A DNA stretch of 64,000 bases from Limnanthes douglasii subsp. nivea (taxonomy: Eukaryota; Streptophyta; Magnoliopsida; Brassicales; Limnanthaceae). The number at the start of each line of letters is the position of its first letter. Position 1 is the stretch's first letter. Under the pieces are notes generated by a model. The model had not been told where the DNA came from, did not search any database, and saw nothing but the letters and a program-made list of their open reading frames with translations. Shown piece by piece: positions 55,141 to 64,000 of the stretch. The stretch spans positions 269,770,770 through 269,834,769 of the forward strand of contig JAUPFV010000002.1 of the NCBI GenBank assembly GCA_036936605.1. The letters run 5' to 3'. A program made the translations under genes and the position numbers.

Positions 55141-56368
55141 TAATTTACTTTGTGTTCCTGATGGCAGTTTGAGGTTACTGATGGTACATGAGAGACACAA
55201 CGAGGGGCATGGTGTAGAGATCAAACCCTTCACTCTGTATCCAGTCAATTCTTCTGGCCGCATTTGAGGCGAGATGTTATTCGTCTTGTAGCTGGTTGCC
55301 GGGTTTGCCAGGTGGCAAAAGGTACATCCTCCAACATAGGTCTATACCTACCACTCCCAATATCGGAAGGACCATGGTGAAGCGTCAGCATGGATTTCAT
55401 ATATGGATTGCCAAGAACACAAAGAGGTAACAATTATATTTTTGTAGTGGTTGACAGGTTTTCTAAGGTGGCCCACTTTATTTCCTGCAAGAAAACCACA
55501 TACGCTGTGAATGTTGCTAATTTATACTTTCGTGAGGTCTACCGCTTACATGGTCTACCTTGAATATCGTTTCTGATCGCGATGTGCGGTTTGTCGGGAA
55601 TTTTTGGAGGAGTTTGTGGCGCCTCACGAACACGAAGCTGAGTTTTAACAGCGCATATTATCCGCAGACAGACGGTCAAACTGAGGTAACTAATCGAACG
55701 TTAGGCAACATGTTACGCACAGAGGTCTCTGGGAACTTGAAAGCATGTGATTTCCGCCTTTATCACATTGAGTTCGCCTACAACAGGCACCACAAGCGTA
55801 GTACTGGGTATAGTCTCTTCATGGTAGTCTATGGTTATAACCCACGGGGTCCTATGGACTTAGATTCCCAACGCTTGATAAGGTTCCAACTAAGGTAGAG
55901 AATATCATTGCTGATCTATGGGAGATCCATGGGAACATCCGCAAACACTTGGAGTAAACAACACAGAAGTACAAGATTTCCGCAGATAAGAAGCGCCGCC
56001 TGGTGGAGTTTGTAGTGGGGGACTTTGTATGGGTTGTTTTGACCAGGGGTCGCTATCCTACACACGAGTACAACACGTTGGCTGCAAGGAAGGTGGGTCC
56101 GTTTGAAATTATTGAAAAGATTAATCCCAATGCATACAAGTTGAAGTTACCCAGCCACATAAAGACCCATAATTTTTTCAACGTGAAGCACCTGGTTCCA
56201 TTTACCGCAGCTGCTGAGGATGATGAAGCTGAGAATTCGTGGACGAATTCTTCCGAAGAAGGAGAGAATGATGTAGTTGTACAAACGGAAACGGGCTTTA
56301 TTTGGGGCCCAGATATCAGAATTAGGCGATGCGACCACTCAAATCGAACGCGTCGAGAAATCCAATGA
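55141..56368 (+). pseudogene. Integrase of the Met-primed gypsy element (broken)
   Basis: Resumes the coding homology interrupted at 54435. The zinc-binding region is at 55165-55320 (near 55290-55310 CRVCQVAK) and the core at about 55430-55560 ([17 protein letters not shown], broken). 55560-55898 has the segment NIVSDRDVRFVGNFW and QTDGQTEVTNRTLG with catalytic residues present. 56003-56368 is the C-terminal part (FVVGDFVWVVLTRGRYP; KLPSHIKTHNFFNVKHL). The frame overlaps the first 100 bases of the 3' LTR. No chromodomain signature was seen. Confidence 0.88.
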
Positions 56369-56753
56369 TTTTCAAAAGCATCAAAACATGATGAAGTCCA
56401 TGCCCTAAATTTAATCGTTTAAACCCTAGTTTTGTTGTTTTAGTAAATTTTCCGCATTTTCCTATTTTTGTTAGATTTTATTAAAATATTTAACTAGCTC
56501 CAATCGCTTTGGAATTTGATTGGGCTTTATTTTATTGCATAAGAAAAAATCTGTAATTTTGGGCTAGGGTTTCGAGAACTTTTATAAAAGGTTCTCAAAC
56601 CCTAGTTTTGCCTCAGACTTTTTTGAATAGAATTTGATTTTCTTTAAAGTCTCTTTTACTCTGACCTAGGGTTAGAGCTATCTATCTTCTATTGTTCGTA
56701 TTCTTTCTCTGTATTTTCAGCCGCTTGTTCCATCTCGTAGCTTGGCCCTACCA
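56269..56753 (+). repeat. 3' LTR of the Met-primed gypsy element
   Basis: 485 bp, TGATGTAGTTG to CTACCA, TATAAAAG at 56583-56590. Followed by the GTATG target duplication. Confidence 0.92.
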
Positions 56754-56827
56754 GTATGGTTGAGAAGAGGTGGAAAATATTTACCTTCTTCATTATACCT
56801 AATATAACGAAGATGATTATGCCGAGA

Positions 56828-56897
56828 AGGAAATATGTTTGATTAGTTTTTTGATTCGTGGTTACGATCGCGAGCGTAGGCTCCATATCATAATGAC
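56828..56897 (+). repeat. Dispersed repeat segment, copy B
   Basis: Matches 49404-49475 (copy A). Located shortly after the Met-primed gypsy element. Confidence 0.75.
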
Positions 56898-56906
56898 AAT
56901 TTGTGA

Positions 56907-57374
56907 AGTAATTTAATTAGAAAAAATAAAGCAATTCCACCCGTTAAGAATGTGAAGACTAAAGGTAAAGATAATAAACTCGTTAGAATAAATGCAACCA
57001 AAAAGGATAAATCACTTTTTGAACATGAAATCGTGCAAGCCGATAGTGCAAAAACACCATTGTGTTGTAGTCCTATTTCCCTAATTACAATTAAAAGTGT
57101 CATTAGATCATTATCTAGAAAAATAAAATTCATACCCGCTATTAAAAGTACAAACCTCCAAATATTCCCAAGATTTCTAAGGAGAAAATACTTAGGGATG
57201 CATCATAATTTTGTAACATCTCCCATAATATTTGCGTACATTCATATCGGATTGCAAGAATGGACACATGTGACGTCCGGACTAAAGGAAGAAATCTTAC
57301 CAGATTTACCTTTGTACCAACTAAATTACGGTAGTTGTAAACGATTTGATGTTGAACTTTATAGGTTTGATTGA
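56907..57374 (+). CDS. Unrecognised open frame (hypothetical)
   Basis: An open frame of about 155 codons between stops, with no early ATG (the first in-frame ATG is at about 57198). The basic first half (Lys/Arg-rich) is followed by a segment with IIFAYIHIGLQEW near 57229-57267 and LPLYQLNYGSCKRF near 57304-57345. The pattern of a short hydrophobic beta-like stretch is loosely reminiscent of 30K-superfamily movement proteins found in integrated plant virus sequences, but no diagnostic motif could be confirmed. It may equally be a host gene fragment or chance. No neighbouring gene supports a role. Confidence 0.3.
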   Translation, partial: SNLIRKNKAIPPVKNVKTKGKDNKLVRINATKKDKSLFEHEIVQADSAKTPLCCSPISLITIKSVIRSLSRKIKFIPAIKSTNLQIFPRFLRRKYLGMHHNFVTSPIIFAYIHIGLQEWTHVTSGLKEEILPDLPLYQLNYGSCKRFDVELYRFD

Positions 57375-57992
57375 GTTTTGCTAATTATCACTCAAAAGTA
57401 GACGGTGATACCCGCAAAAAACAAATTCGTGATTGCGAGCATATTTAAAGACATCATATATACAATTTTTCCAGCGATCGCAAATATCTTTCTATCGCTA
57501 TAAGGCATTATGTCCCCTATTAACAAAAAAAAGATTAGTATCACTTACGTGCATGACAACCACTTTATTAGCTTAAGTACAATTTTCAAACTGAATAAAA
57601 AACAATGTAGAGTTATCATTTTATATCATACTTGTAGATTAATTGATTTGTTTACAGCTTATCATATCTACAAACGAACCATTATCGATAATTTATCCTT
57701 AATATCCTTAATTTATTTCCGTTGAGGCTAAGCGTTAGTTACCTCAATTATACGAGAGAATTTCTGTAGTTTTCGTAATCAAACCTCCCAATTCTCTGAC
57801 TCAATAAAACTCATAAGTGCCAGACTTAATTACAGATTAAAATTGTTAAGCATTTTGTTGTTAATGTTATAAAAAATATTGGAACATTTAATTGTGACAT
57901 TTACTTTAAACTATATGTTAATCGTATTATTAACTTTTTTGTTTTTCTATATTCTTTGTCAATTTCTTCCATAATACTATTCACTTAGTTGG

Positions 57993-58277
57993 TGATAAGG
58001 AAAGATATTCCTCAGGGACCTAAGTGCAAATTGATAGGGACTAAAGTGATAAGTTCTGTAAATATAGGGTTAAATTAGGCTTTAGGAGAAATGTAAAGGG
58101 TTAAACTGCAAATATACCATTATGTAACCATTTCTCTAACTAACTCACTCAGTCTATTTAAAGAGGCTGAAGAAGTTAGTTAGGCCCATGAAATAATCAT
58201 AAGCACTTTTCACTTCCAAAAATTCTCTAAGTAGATTTGTGTTCTTGATTTTGTCAATTCAGCTTTTATTCTTACCA
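57993..58277 (+). repeat. 5' LTR of the right Tat-like element
   Basis: 285 bp, TGATAAGG to CTTACCA. It shares the start and general layout with the LTRs of the left copy, but the body is diverged, indicating a different family of the same lineage. TATA-like TATTTAAA at 58155-58162. Confidence 0.85.
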
Positions 58278-58298
58278 AATTGGCGCTAGAAGGAGGGG
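58278..58298 (+). promoter_or_regulatory. Primer-binding site region of the right Tat-like element
   Basis: AATTGGCGCTAGAAGGAGGG immediately after the LTR. The TTGGCGCTAGAAGGAGG form is typical of Tat-branch elements; the primer tRNA was not assigned here. Confidence 0.6.
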
Positions 58299-58404
58299 CC
58301 GAAGATACCTTGATCAACAGATCAGAAATCGACGTTCGAGTTTTCGTTTTGCAAAGTTTTCCGTTCGAATTTTTATATTTTGTTTGATTTTTCGCTGATT
58401 GAAG

Positions 58405-60832
58405 ATGAATTCAGAAGAAGGTGACAATCCATCTGTTCGAAAAGCTATGGAAACACTGAAGTCCGATCTGCAAGAGGCAGGTAAATCGATTCCAACTCAA
58501 TCAATCCAATTTGATTTTGAAGGAAAAATGAATGAGATGATAAGGAAGGTGGCAGAGCTTGACGAATTGGTAAAAAAGAAGGGAAATAATGATGGTGCTA
58601 GGCTTAGGTCTAAGATAGCAGGGGGCGATCAGAATGATCAATCGGATCAGTCGATGGACGAGGGCGATGATCGATATGAACAACGTAAAACACGTTTTGA
58701 GCAAAAAAAAGAGTATAGTGGGATAAAGAGGAAAGAAAAGTTACAAAAGCGACTGTATGTGAATTCTAGTGATGAAGAGGATTTCGAAGATTCTGAGTCT
58801 GATGAAACACCGAAGTACGAACGTTCTCGAGGCCATTCAAGAGGAGCAGAGCGTGAGCTCCGGCCAGCTAGGGTGTATAAGGAAGGAAGGAAAAAGAAAG
58901 AGAGGCGAGTATATTCACCTCGGAAATATTCGCCTCAGAGGTATTCGCCTCGAAAATATGAAGGTGAGTCCAGCTTATATGCTACTGTGGGGATGCGAAA
59001 TGAGGACCAGTATGTTCAGGGAGTCGACTGGAGGGACTCACCATTGATCAGGGAGATCAGATCTGTGCCGCTTCCGAGGCGGTTTGATATTTCCAAAGTT
59101 GGGGACTCAAGATCCTGATGACCACATAGAACAATTTAAAAACTACATGACTAATTTCGAAGATGACGATAAATTGGTGTGTAGAGCTTTCTCTCAGACG
59201 TTTAAGGGAACTGCGCTGAAATGGTTCAACAAGATTCCTAAGGAGTCAATTGCAAATTTTAGAGGCTTCTATACCGCTTTCCGAAGACAGTTTGTGGGAA
59301 GCAAGGAAATGAGAGCCAATGGAGACACAATAATACAATGCAAGTAGGCTGTGGGAGAGAAGTTAAAGGATTATACTAAGAGGTTTGTGTCAACAAAGGC
59401 TGAATTGGATGATTGTGAAGAAAGTGTGGCTATGGCGGCGTTTAGGCAAGGACTGTTGCCTGGGGATTTAGCCGATGAGACTACGAGGCGCAGGGCGTTA
59501 ACATTTGGAGCTCTTATGGCTCAGGTTGAGGATCAGATTAAGGTCGAAGAATCGACGCGGGTTCGAGGAGGTGCTAGTACTGTTCAGAAGGGGGGTGGGC
59601 AATCTAACACATCGAACAACAATCCCTCGCGTCCGAAGAACAATCAAAATGTCTCTAACCGAGGAGCTTCGAACTCGTATCAAGGGGGATATAATCAACA
59701 CAACTCTAATAATCAGCAACAGTTTAGATCCAGATCGAATGTGTGGGTAAGGCCAGATTATTATGCGGATCTGACTGAGAGCGTGGCTTCGATATATGAA
59801 AAAACAAGGGGAACAATAAATTTTAGAAAGCCACCAGCGATTAACAGGCCAAGAGAGGAGCGCAATAATAAGTTCTGCAGGTATCATGATGATGTCGGCC
59901 ATGATACAAATGATTGCATTGCTCTAAAGAAGGAGATGCAAATTTTGATCGAGAATGGAAAGTTGCTGGAATATGTCAGGAAGAATGCTAAAGCGGCAGC
60001 TCCGAAAATTGGTAATCCTAATTCTAAGCAGGAAACTGCACTAATGATTTTAGATGTTGCAGGTGAGGGGGATGGTTTCGATGTGGCCTCGGAATATGTC
60101 GAACCAGACCCCAGTCGACTTTTGTTAATGTCAATAGATGAGCCGATGCGTCAGGGACGTGTTCGAGATTTGTGTGCCTTCTTCGAATCACTTACAATAT
60201 TTGGGGGAGATTCGATGACCAACAACACTAATAATTCGAGGAAGAGGCATATAGTGAACTTGACACGACAAATTGAGGGAGGCGCATCGGCAAACCTAAG
60301 CAACAGAAAGGATGTGCCCTTTATAATTTTCGATGGGGATGATTTGAGGGGGATTACTGGGCCACATGAAGATGCAGTGGTCATAGGAGCAGAAGTATGC
60401 GGGGTGGAGATTCGACGAGTGCTGATTGATACAGGGAGCTCTGCTAATGTGCTTTTTAAGTCAACATATGAGAGATTAACTGCTCCGCCTCGAATAGAAA
60501 GATCAGAAAGGACTATCATAGGGTTTACTGGCGCAACAACAAATGTGATAGGAGAGTTCGAGGGTGAAGTTTCTTTGGGAAAGGGGCCTTTCAAGAAGAA
60601 AGTACAAGTACTTTTGGTAGTGGTGGATTGTCTATCAAGCTACAATGCTATTTTTGGGAGGTCGTGGTTGGCGAAAATGTACGCTGTAGTTTCTACAGTT
60701 CATCAATGTTTGAAGTATGTGATCGAGGACCGAGTCGGCGTAGTTCGAAGTGATCAAAAGGTTGCAAGAGAATGTTATGCTGCTGCATTTAGACTACGGG
60801 GCAAAAGTTCTGATGATCCGATGGAGAATTAG
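58405..60832 (+). pseudogene. gag-protease of the right Tat-like element (one shift, one stop)
   Basis: ATG at 58405. 58405-59118 covers the acidic/basic N-terminal region with Ser/Arg-rich repeats (RKYSPQRYSPRKY) and QYVQGVDWRDSPL. A small deletion near 59097 shifts the frame to 59084-59347 (gag core FKGTALKWFNKIP). There, TAG at 59345-59347 stands where the left copy has CAG. From 59351 the frame is open to 60832: the C/H cluster CRYHDDVGHDTNDC near 59878-59920, then the retropepsin motif LIDTGSSANVLF near 60421-60460 and GRSWLAKMY. It ends in TAG (60830-60832), followed in frame by pol. Gag packages the RNA and protease cleaves the polyprotein. Confidence 0.9.
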
Positions 60833-63800
60833 CAGTTTGGGGGGTTGTCTTCTGATGGAACAGATGAGGGAATTGATGATCCGAGGTCAACCCCGAGTTC
60901 TGTGGTGGTCAATGAGGAAATAGAAGAATATATTTTCAATAATGGCAGGGTACTTCGAATTGGGACCCTGTTATCTTTATCGATGCGAGAAAAGTTGTTG
61001 ACTTTTTTGTCTGAAAATTTGGATGTTTTTGCGTGGAGGTCTGAAGACGTAGTGGGGGTCCCAAGTGACATAATATGTCATAGTTTGGCGGTTGATCCGA
61101 AGGTCAAACCAATAATTCAAAAAAGAAGGGCCTTTTCATTGGAAAAATCCGAGGCAATAGTTGCCGAGGTGGATCGACTATACAAGATGGGTCATATCAG
61201 GGAAGCCAATTATCCGAGGTGGACGGCTAATCCGGTAGTAGTGAAAAAGAAGAATGGAAAATGGCGAATGTGTGTGGACTTCACAGATTTGAATAGAGCC
61301 TGTCCAAAAGATCCTTTTCCGGTGCCTCGAATCGATCAGTTAGTGGATTCCACTTTGGGAAATAAAATCTTGACATTTATGGATGCGTTTTCGGGGTATA
61401 ATCAGATTCGAATGAATCCAAATGATGAAGAAAACACGACTTTTATCACTGACAGAGGATTGCACTGCTACAGAGTGATGCCGTTCGGATTGAAAAATGC
61501 TGGGTCAACATATCAGAGGCTGATGAATAAGGCGTTTGCTTCACAAATAGGGAGAAATATCGAAGTGTACATTGATGACATGCTTGTTAAAAGTAAAAGT
61601 GATGATGAACACATTGATGATTTAGAAGAGACGTTTTTGAATCTTAGAGCCATACAATTGAAATTGAATCCAGAAAAATGTACATTTGGAGTTCGATCTG
61701 GCAAGTTTTTGGGGTACATGATTAGTGAAAGAGGAATCGAGGTGGATCCAGAACAATTGAAGGCCCTGATATCGATGTCTTCACCTCGGAATATTAAAGA
61801 AGTGCAAATGTTAACGGGCAGGTTAGCAGCTTTGAACAGATTCATTTCTCGTTTTTCAGATAAGTGCTTGCCTTTTTTCCAGGTGCTACGAAGACCTAAT
61901 AATTTTGAGTGGACTTCGGATTGTGAAGAAGCCTTTATAAAGATTAAAAATCTTTTGTCCTCTCCTGAAATATTATCAAAGCCTCGAAAAGGTGAGCAGT
62001 TATTTTTGTATATAGCAGTGTCGGATTATGCAGTAAGTGCAGTTCTGGTCAGTGAGGATACGAGAATTTCGAAGCCTGTCTACTATGTCAGCAAAAGTTT
62101 GGTTGATGCTGAAAAACGCTATTTGAAGCTCGAAAAATTGGCACTGTGCATAGTAGTGGCAGCAAGAAAAATGCGTCCTTACTTCCAGGCACATACGATT
62201 GTGGTTCGAACTTCATATCCATTAAAAAACGTTTTGCAAAAGCCAGACATCTCAGGAAGGATGACCAAGTGGTCTGTGGAATTAGGAGATTTCGATGTGT
62301 TATTCTCTCCTCGAACAGCTATCAAAGCTCAAGCCTTAGCAGATTTTTTGGTGGAGTTTCACTCAAGCAGATCCGAAGAGAAAGATGGTGAAAAGGTGAA
62401 CGAGAATCCGACGTGGACGGTACGAACTGATGGGGGATCCAGTAACAAAGGGTCGAGTGCAGGAGTTGAGTTGGTGGCACCAACAGGGGAATTTATGTTT
62501 CAAGCTATAAAATTTGGTTTTCATGCTTCGAATAACGAAGCTGAATATGAAGCTGTGCTAGCAGGATTACGGTTAGCAAAGATTTGTGGAGCAATATTTG
62601 TGCGCTTGGAAACAGATTCACAGTTGGTAGTTAACCATGGTAAAGGAGTATCGGAAGCTAAAAAGGAACGTTTGGTTTTGTACTTACAAGAGCTTCGAGG
62701 AATGATGGCACAGTTTGAAAATGTCGAAGTGGAGCATATTCGAAGAGGTAGCAACACAATGGCTGATTCTTTGGCAACAATGGCTTACTCTGAAGAATAT
62801 CCGTGGATCATAACACAACCATCGCCTTCGATCATACCGAATTCTGAGCAGTGTGAAGTTGTTAATGAGGTAGTGAATGATCCGATGTGCGCTCGAGGAG
62901 ATTGGAGGTTTGACTTGTTAAACTTTATTTCGAAGGGAATATTGCCTCTTGATAAACACTTGCTTAAGAAAATAAAATACAAAGCTCTTGGCTACGTGGT
63001 ATTAGATGGGGTATTGTATAAAAGGTCTGCGTCGAAACCTTTGCTACGATGTTTAAGCAAGCAAGAGTCTCAGAACATTCTATCCGAACTGCATGATGGG
63101 GATGGATCAACTCATTGTGGGTTCAAAGCTTTAACGCGTAGGGTATTGTTGGCAGGGTATTATTGGCCTACTATTTTGCAGGATGCCAAGTCGTTAGTTC
63201 GAAGCTGTGATACTTGCCAAAGGTATGGAAATTTAATACACAAACCAGCAGTACCCCTAATGACAATTTCAGAGGCGGTTCCTTTCGATAGGTGGGGGAT
63301 TGATTTAGTGGGACCATTACCTATGGCTTCTGGTGGAAGACAGATGATTATTGTTGCGGTTGATTATTTTTCGAAGTGGGCAGAAGCAGAACCCTTAGCT
63401 GGGACCAAAGCTAAGGATGTAATCAAGTTTATTCAAAGTAACATTTGCTACCGTTTTGGAGTACCTCGAAAAATAACGACGGACAATGGTCCTCAATTTA
63501 ATAACAAGGAAATGGACTCTTTTTGTTCTTCGAAAGGGATACAGCAATGCTTTTCCACTCCTTTCCACCCTCAGGCAAATGGACAGGTGGAAGTTACAAA
63601 TAGATCTATTTTGGATGGCTTGAAGAAAAATTTAGCAGGAGCAGCAGGGAAATGGCCAAATTATCTTCAAGAGGTGTTATGGGCATATAGAACAACCCCT
63701 AGAGAGGCTACAAAAGAGACTCCTTTTTCTTTAGTATATGGAATGGACGCTGTGTGCCCTGCTGAATCTACATTGCCCTCTTATAGACTACTACAATATT

Positions 63801-64000
63801 CCGATGCGGATAACGATGAAGCTAGAAGGATGGAGCTTGATTTGTTGGAAGAAAAAAGGGTCAAAGCACATTTGAATGTGATCCATTATCAAACATTAAT
63901 GAGAAGCAGGTACGATGCTAAAGTTAAGAGGAGAGAATTCAAAATTGGCGATCGAGTGTTACGAAAAGTGTTTCTTCACACTAGGGATAAGCACCTCGGA
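60833..64000 (+). CDS. pol (RT-RNase H-integrase) of the right Tat-like element, open to window end
   Basis: Continues in the same frame as gag-pro after the TAG at 60830-60832, with no further stop. RT: RMCVDFTDLNRACPKDPFPV near 61265, MPFGLKNAGSTYQR, catalytic box YIDDM at 61568-61582. A first RNase H-like part is near 61990-62370 (YFQAHTIVVRTSYPLK). A second, plant-type RNase H follows at about 62410-62790 (RTDGGSSNKGSSAGV; NNEAEYEAVLAGLRL; NTMADSLATMA). Integrase: THCGFKAL...CDTCQRY zinc-binding region (63110-63225), VPFDRWGIDLVGPLP, ITTDNGPQF (about 63476) and NGQVEVTNRS (about 63580), which supply the DDE residues. Active sites look complete, unlike the left copy. The C-terminus lies beyond the window. 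The start is unclear because no ATG follows the TAG closely. Confidence 0.93.

Larger units (their letters stand above)
50580..56753 (+). mobile_element. Ty3/gypsy element with Met-tRNA primer site (decayed, hAT insertion inside)
   Basis: LTRs at 50580-51091 and 56269-56753, both TGATGTA(A/G)TTG...CTACCA, flanked by an identical 5-bp target duplication GTATG (50575-50579 and 56754-56758). Inside are a primer site for initiator Met tRNA, then gag, protease, RT, RNase H and integrase in gypsy order. RT and integrase show it is not close to the Tat-like elements in this window. No chromodomain was recognised after integrase, so the lineage is left open. Stops, shifts and a 705-bp insertion inactivate it. 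Confidence 0.93.
56759..57992. other. Intergenic region between two gypsy elements
   Basis: Contains the repeat segment at 56828-56897 and one unrecognised ORF (next entry). The remainder (about 57380-57992) is AT-rich with only a short unsupported frame at 57510-57725. Confidence 0.6.
57993..64000 (+). mobile_element. Tat-like Ty3/gypsy element, right copy (runs off the window)
   Basis: 5' LTR 57993-58277, primer-site region at 58278, gag-pro 58405-60832 and pol from 60833 to the window end. Homologous along the whole coding region to the left copy at 620-11102 but far better kept. In gag there are a frameshift near 59097 and a TAG at 59345-59347; pol shows no stop over more than 3 kb. The 3' part, including any antisense gene and 3' LTR, is outside the window. 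Confidence 0.95.

Noticed and set aside
57510..57725. 71-residue frame in the intergenic region
   Set aside because: AT-rich, Ile/Leu-dominated and without support.

Overview
The window is nuclear DNA from a flowering plant, most likely a eudicot. It has an intron-containing PHO1-family (SPX-EXS) gene, plant lineages of Ty3/gypsy and Ty1/copia retrotransposons, plant LINEs whose second ORF ends in an RNase H domain, MULE transposons and a small hAT-like element. The species cannot be told from the sequence. About 85% of the window is transposable element. No tRNA, rRNA, CRISPR array, bacterial operon or organellar gene was seen.

Layout. (1) 1-296: last exon and 3' flank of an upstream PHO1 paralogue whose body lies before the window. 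(2) 297-15515: a decayed Ty1/copia element on the minus strand. Its left LTR is split by a 10.5-kb Tat-like Ty3/gypsy element (620-11102, plus strand) with degraded gag-pro-pol, a 35-bp tandem repeat array after pol, and a decayed antisense gene. (3) 15516-16696: old PHO1 downstream flank, recognisable by its match to the flank of the second PHO1 gene. (4) 16697-17968: an LTR plus gag fragment of another element related to the Tat-like copies. (5) 17976-30124: two related MULEs. The right one (22284-30124) has degenerate inverted ends, an exact 9-bp target duplication, a SWIM-type transposase gene on the minus strand and a convergent, decayed passenger gene on the plus strand. The non-coding parts of both MULEs are filled with a degenerate motif built on TTCGCA/TGCGAA. 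(6) 30772-36727: a LINE with broken ORF2. (7) 36963-43063: a full-length LINE with both ORFs open and a 21-bp target duplication, inserted in a short AT-rich tandem array. (8) 43469-47544: a complete 12-exon PHO1-like gene; the exons proposed here give an uninterrupted 798-residue protein. (9) 47545-50574: intergenic DNA. (10) 50580-56753: a Ty3/gypsy element primed by initiator Met tRNA, with 5-bp target duplication, decayed, and carrying a 705-bp hAT-like insertion. (11) 56754-57992: intergenic, with one unrecognised ORF. (12) 57993-64000: the 5' LTR, gag-pro and nearly all of pol of a third Tat-like element running off the window; pol is open throughout.

The one host gene that looks functional is the PHO1-like gene, expected to act in phosphate export or phosphate signalling. 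The surrounding elements record a layered history: tandem PHO1 duplication, then copia insertion beside the left copy, then gypsy insertion into the copia LTR. The elements most worth following up are the open LINE, the third Tat-like element with its conserved UAG between protease and reverse transcriptase, and the MULE pair with its private palindromic repeat family.
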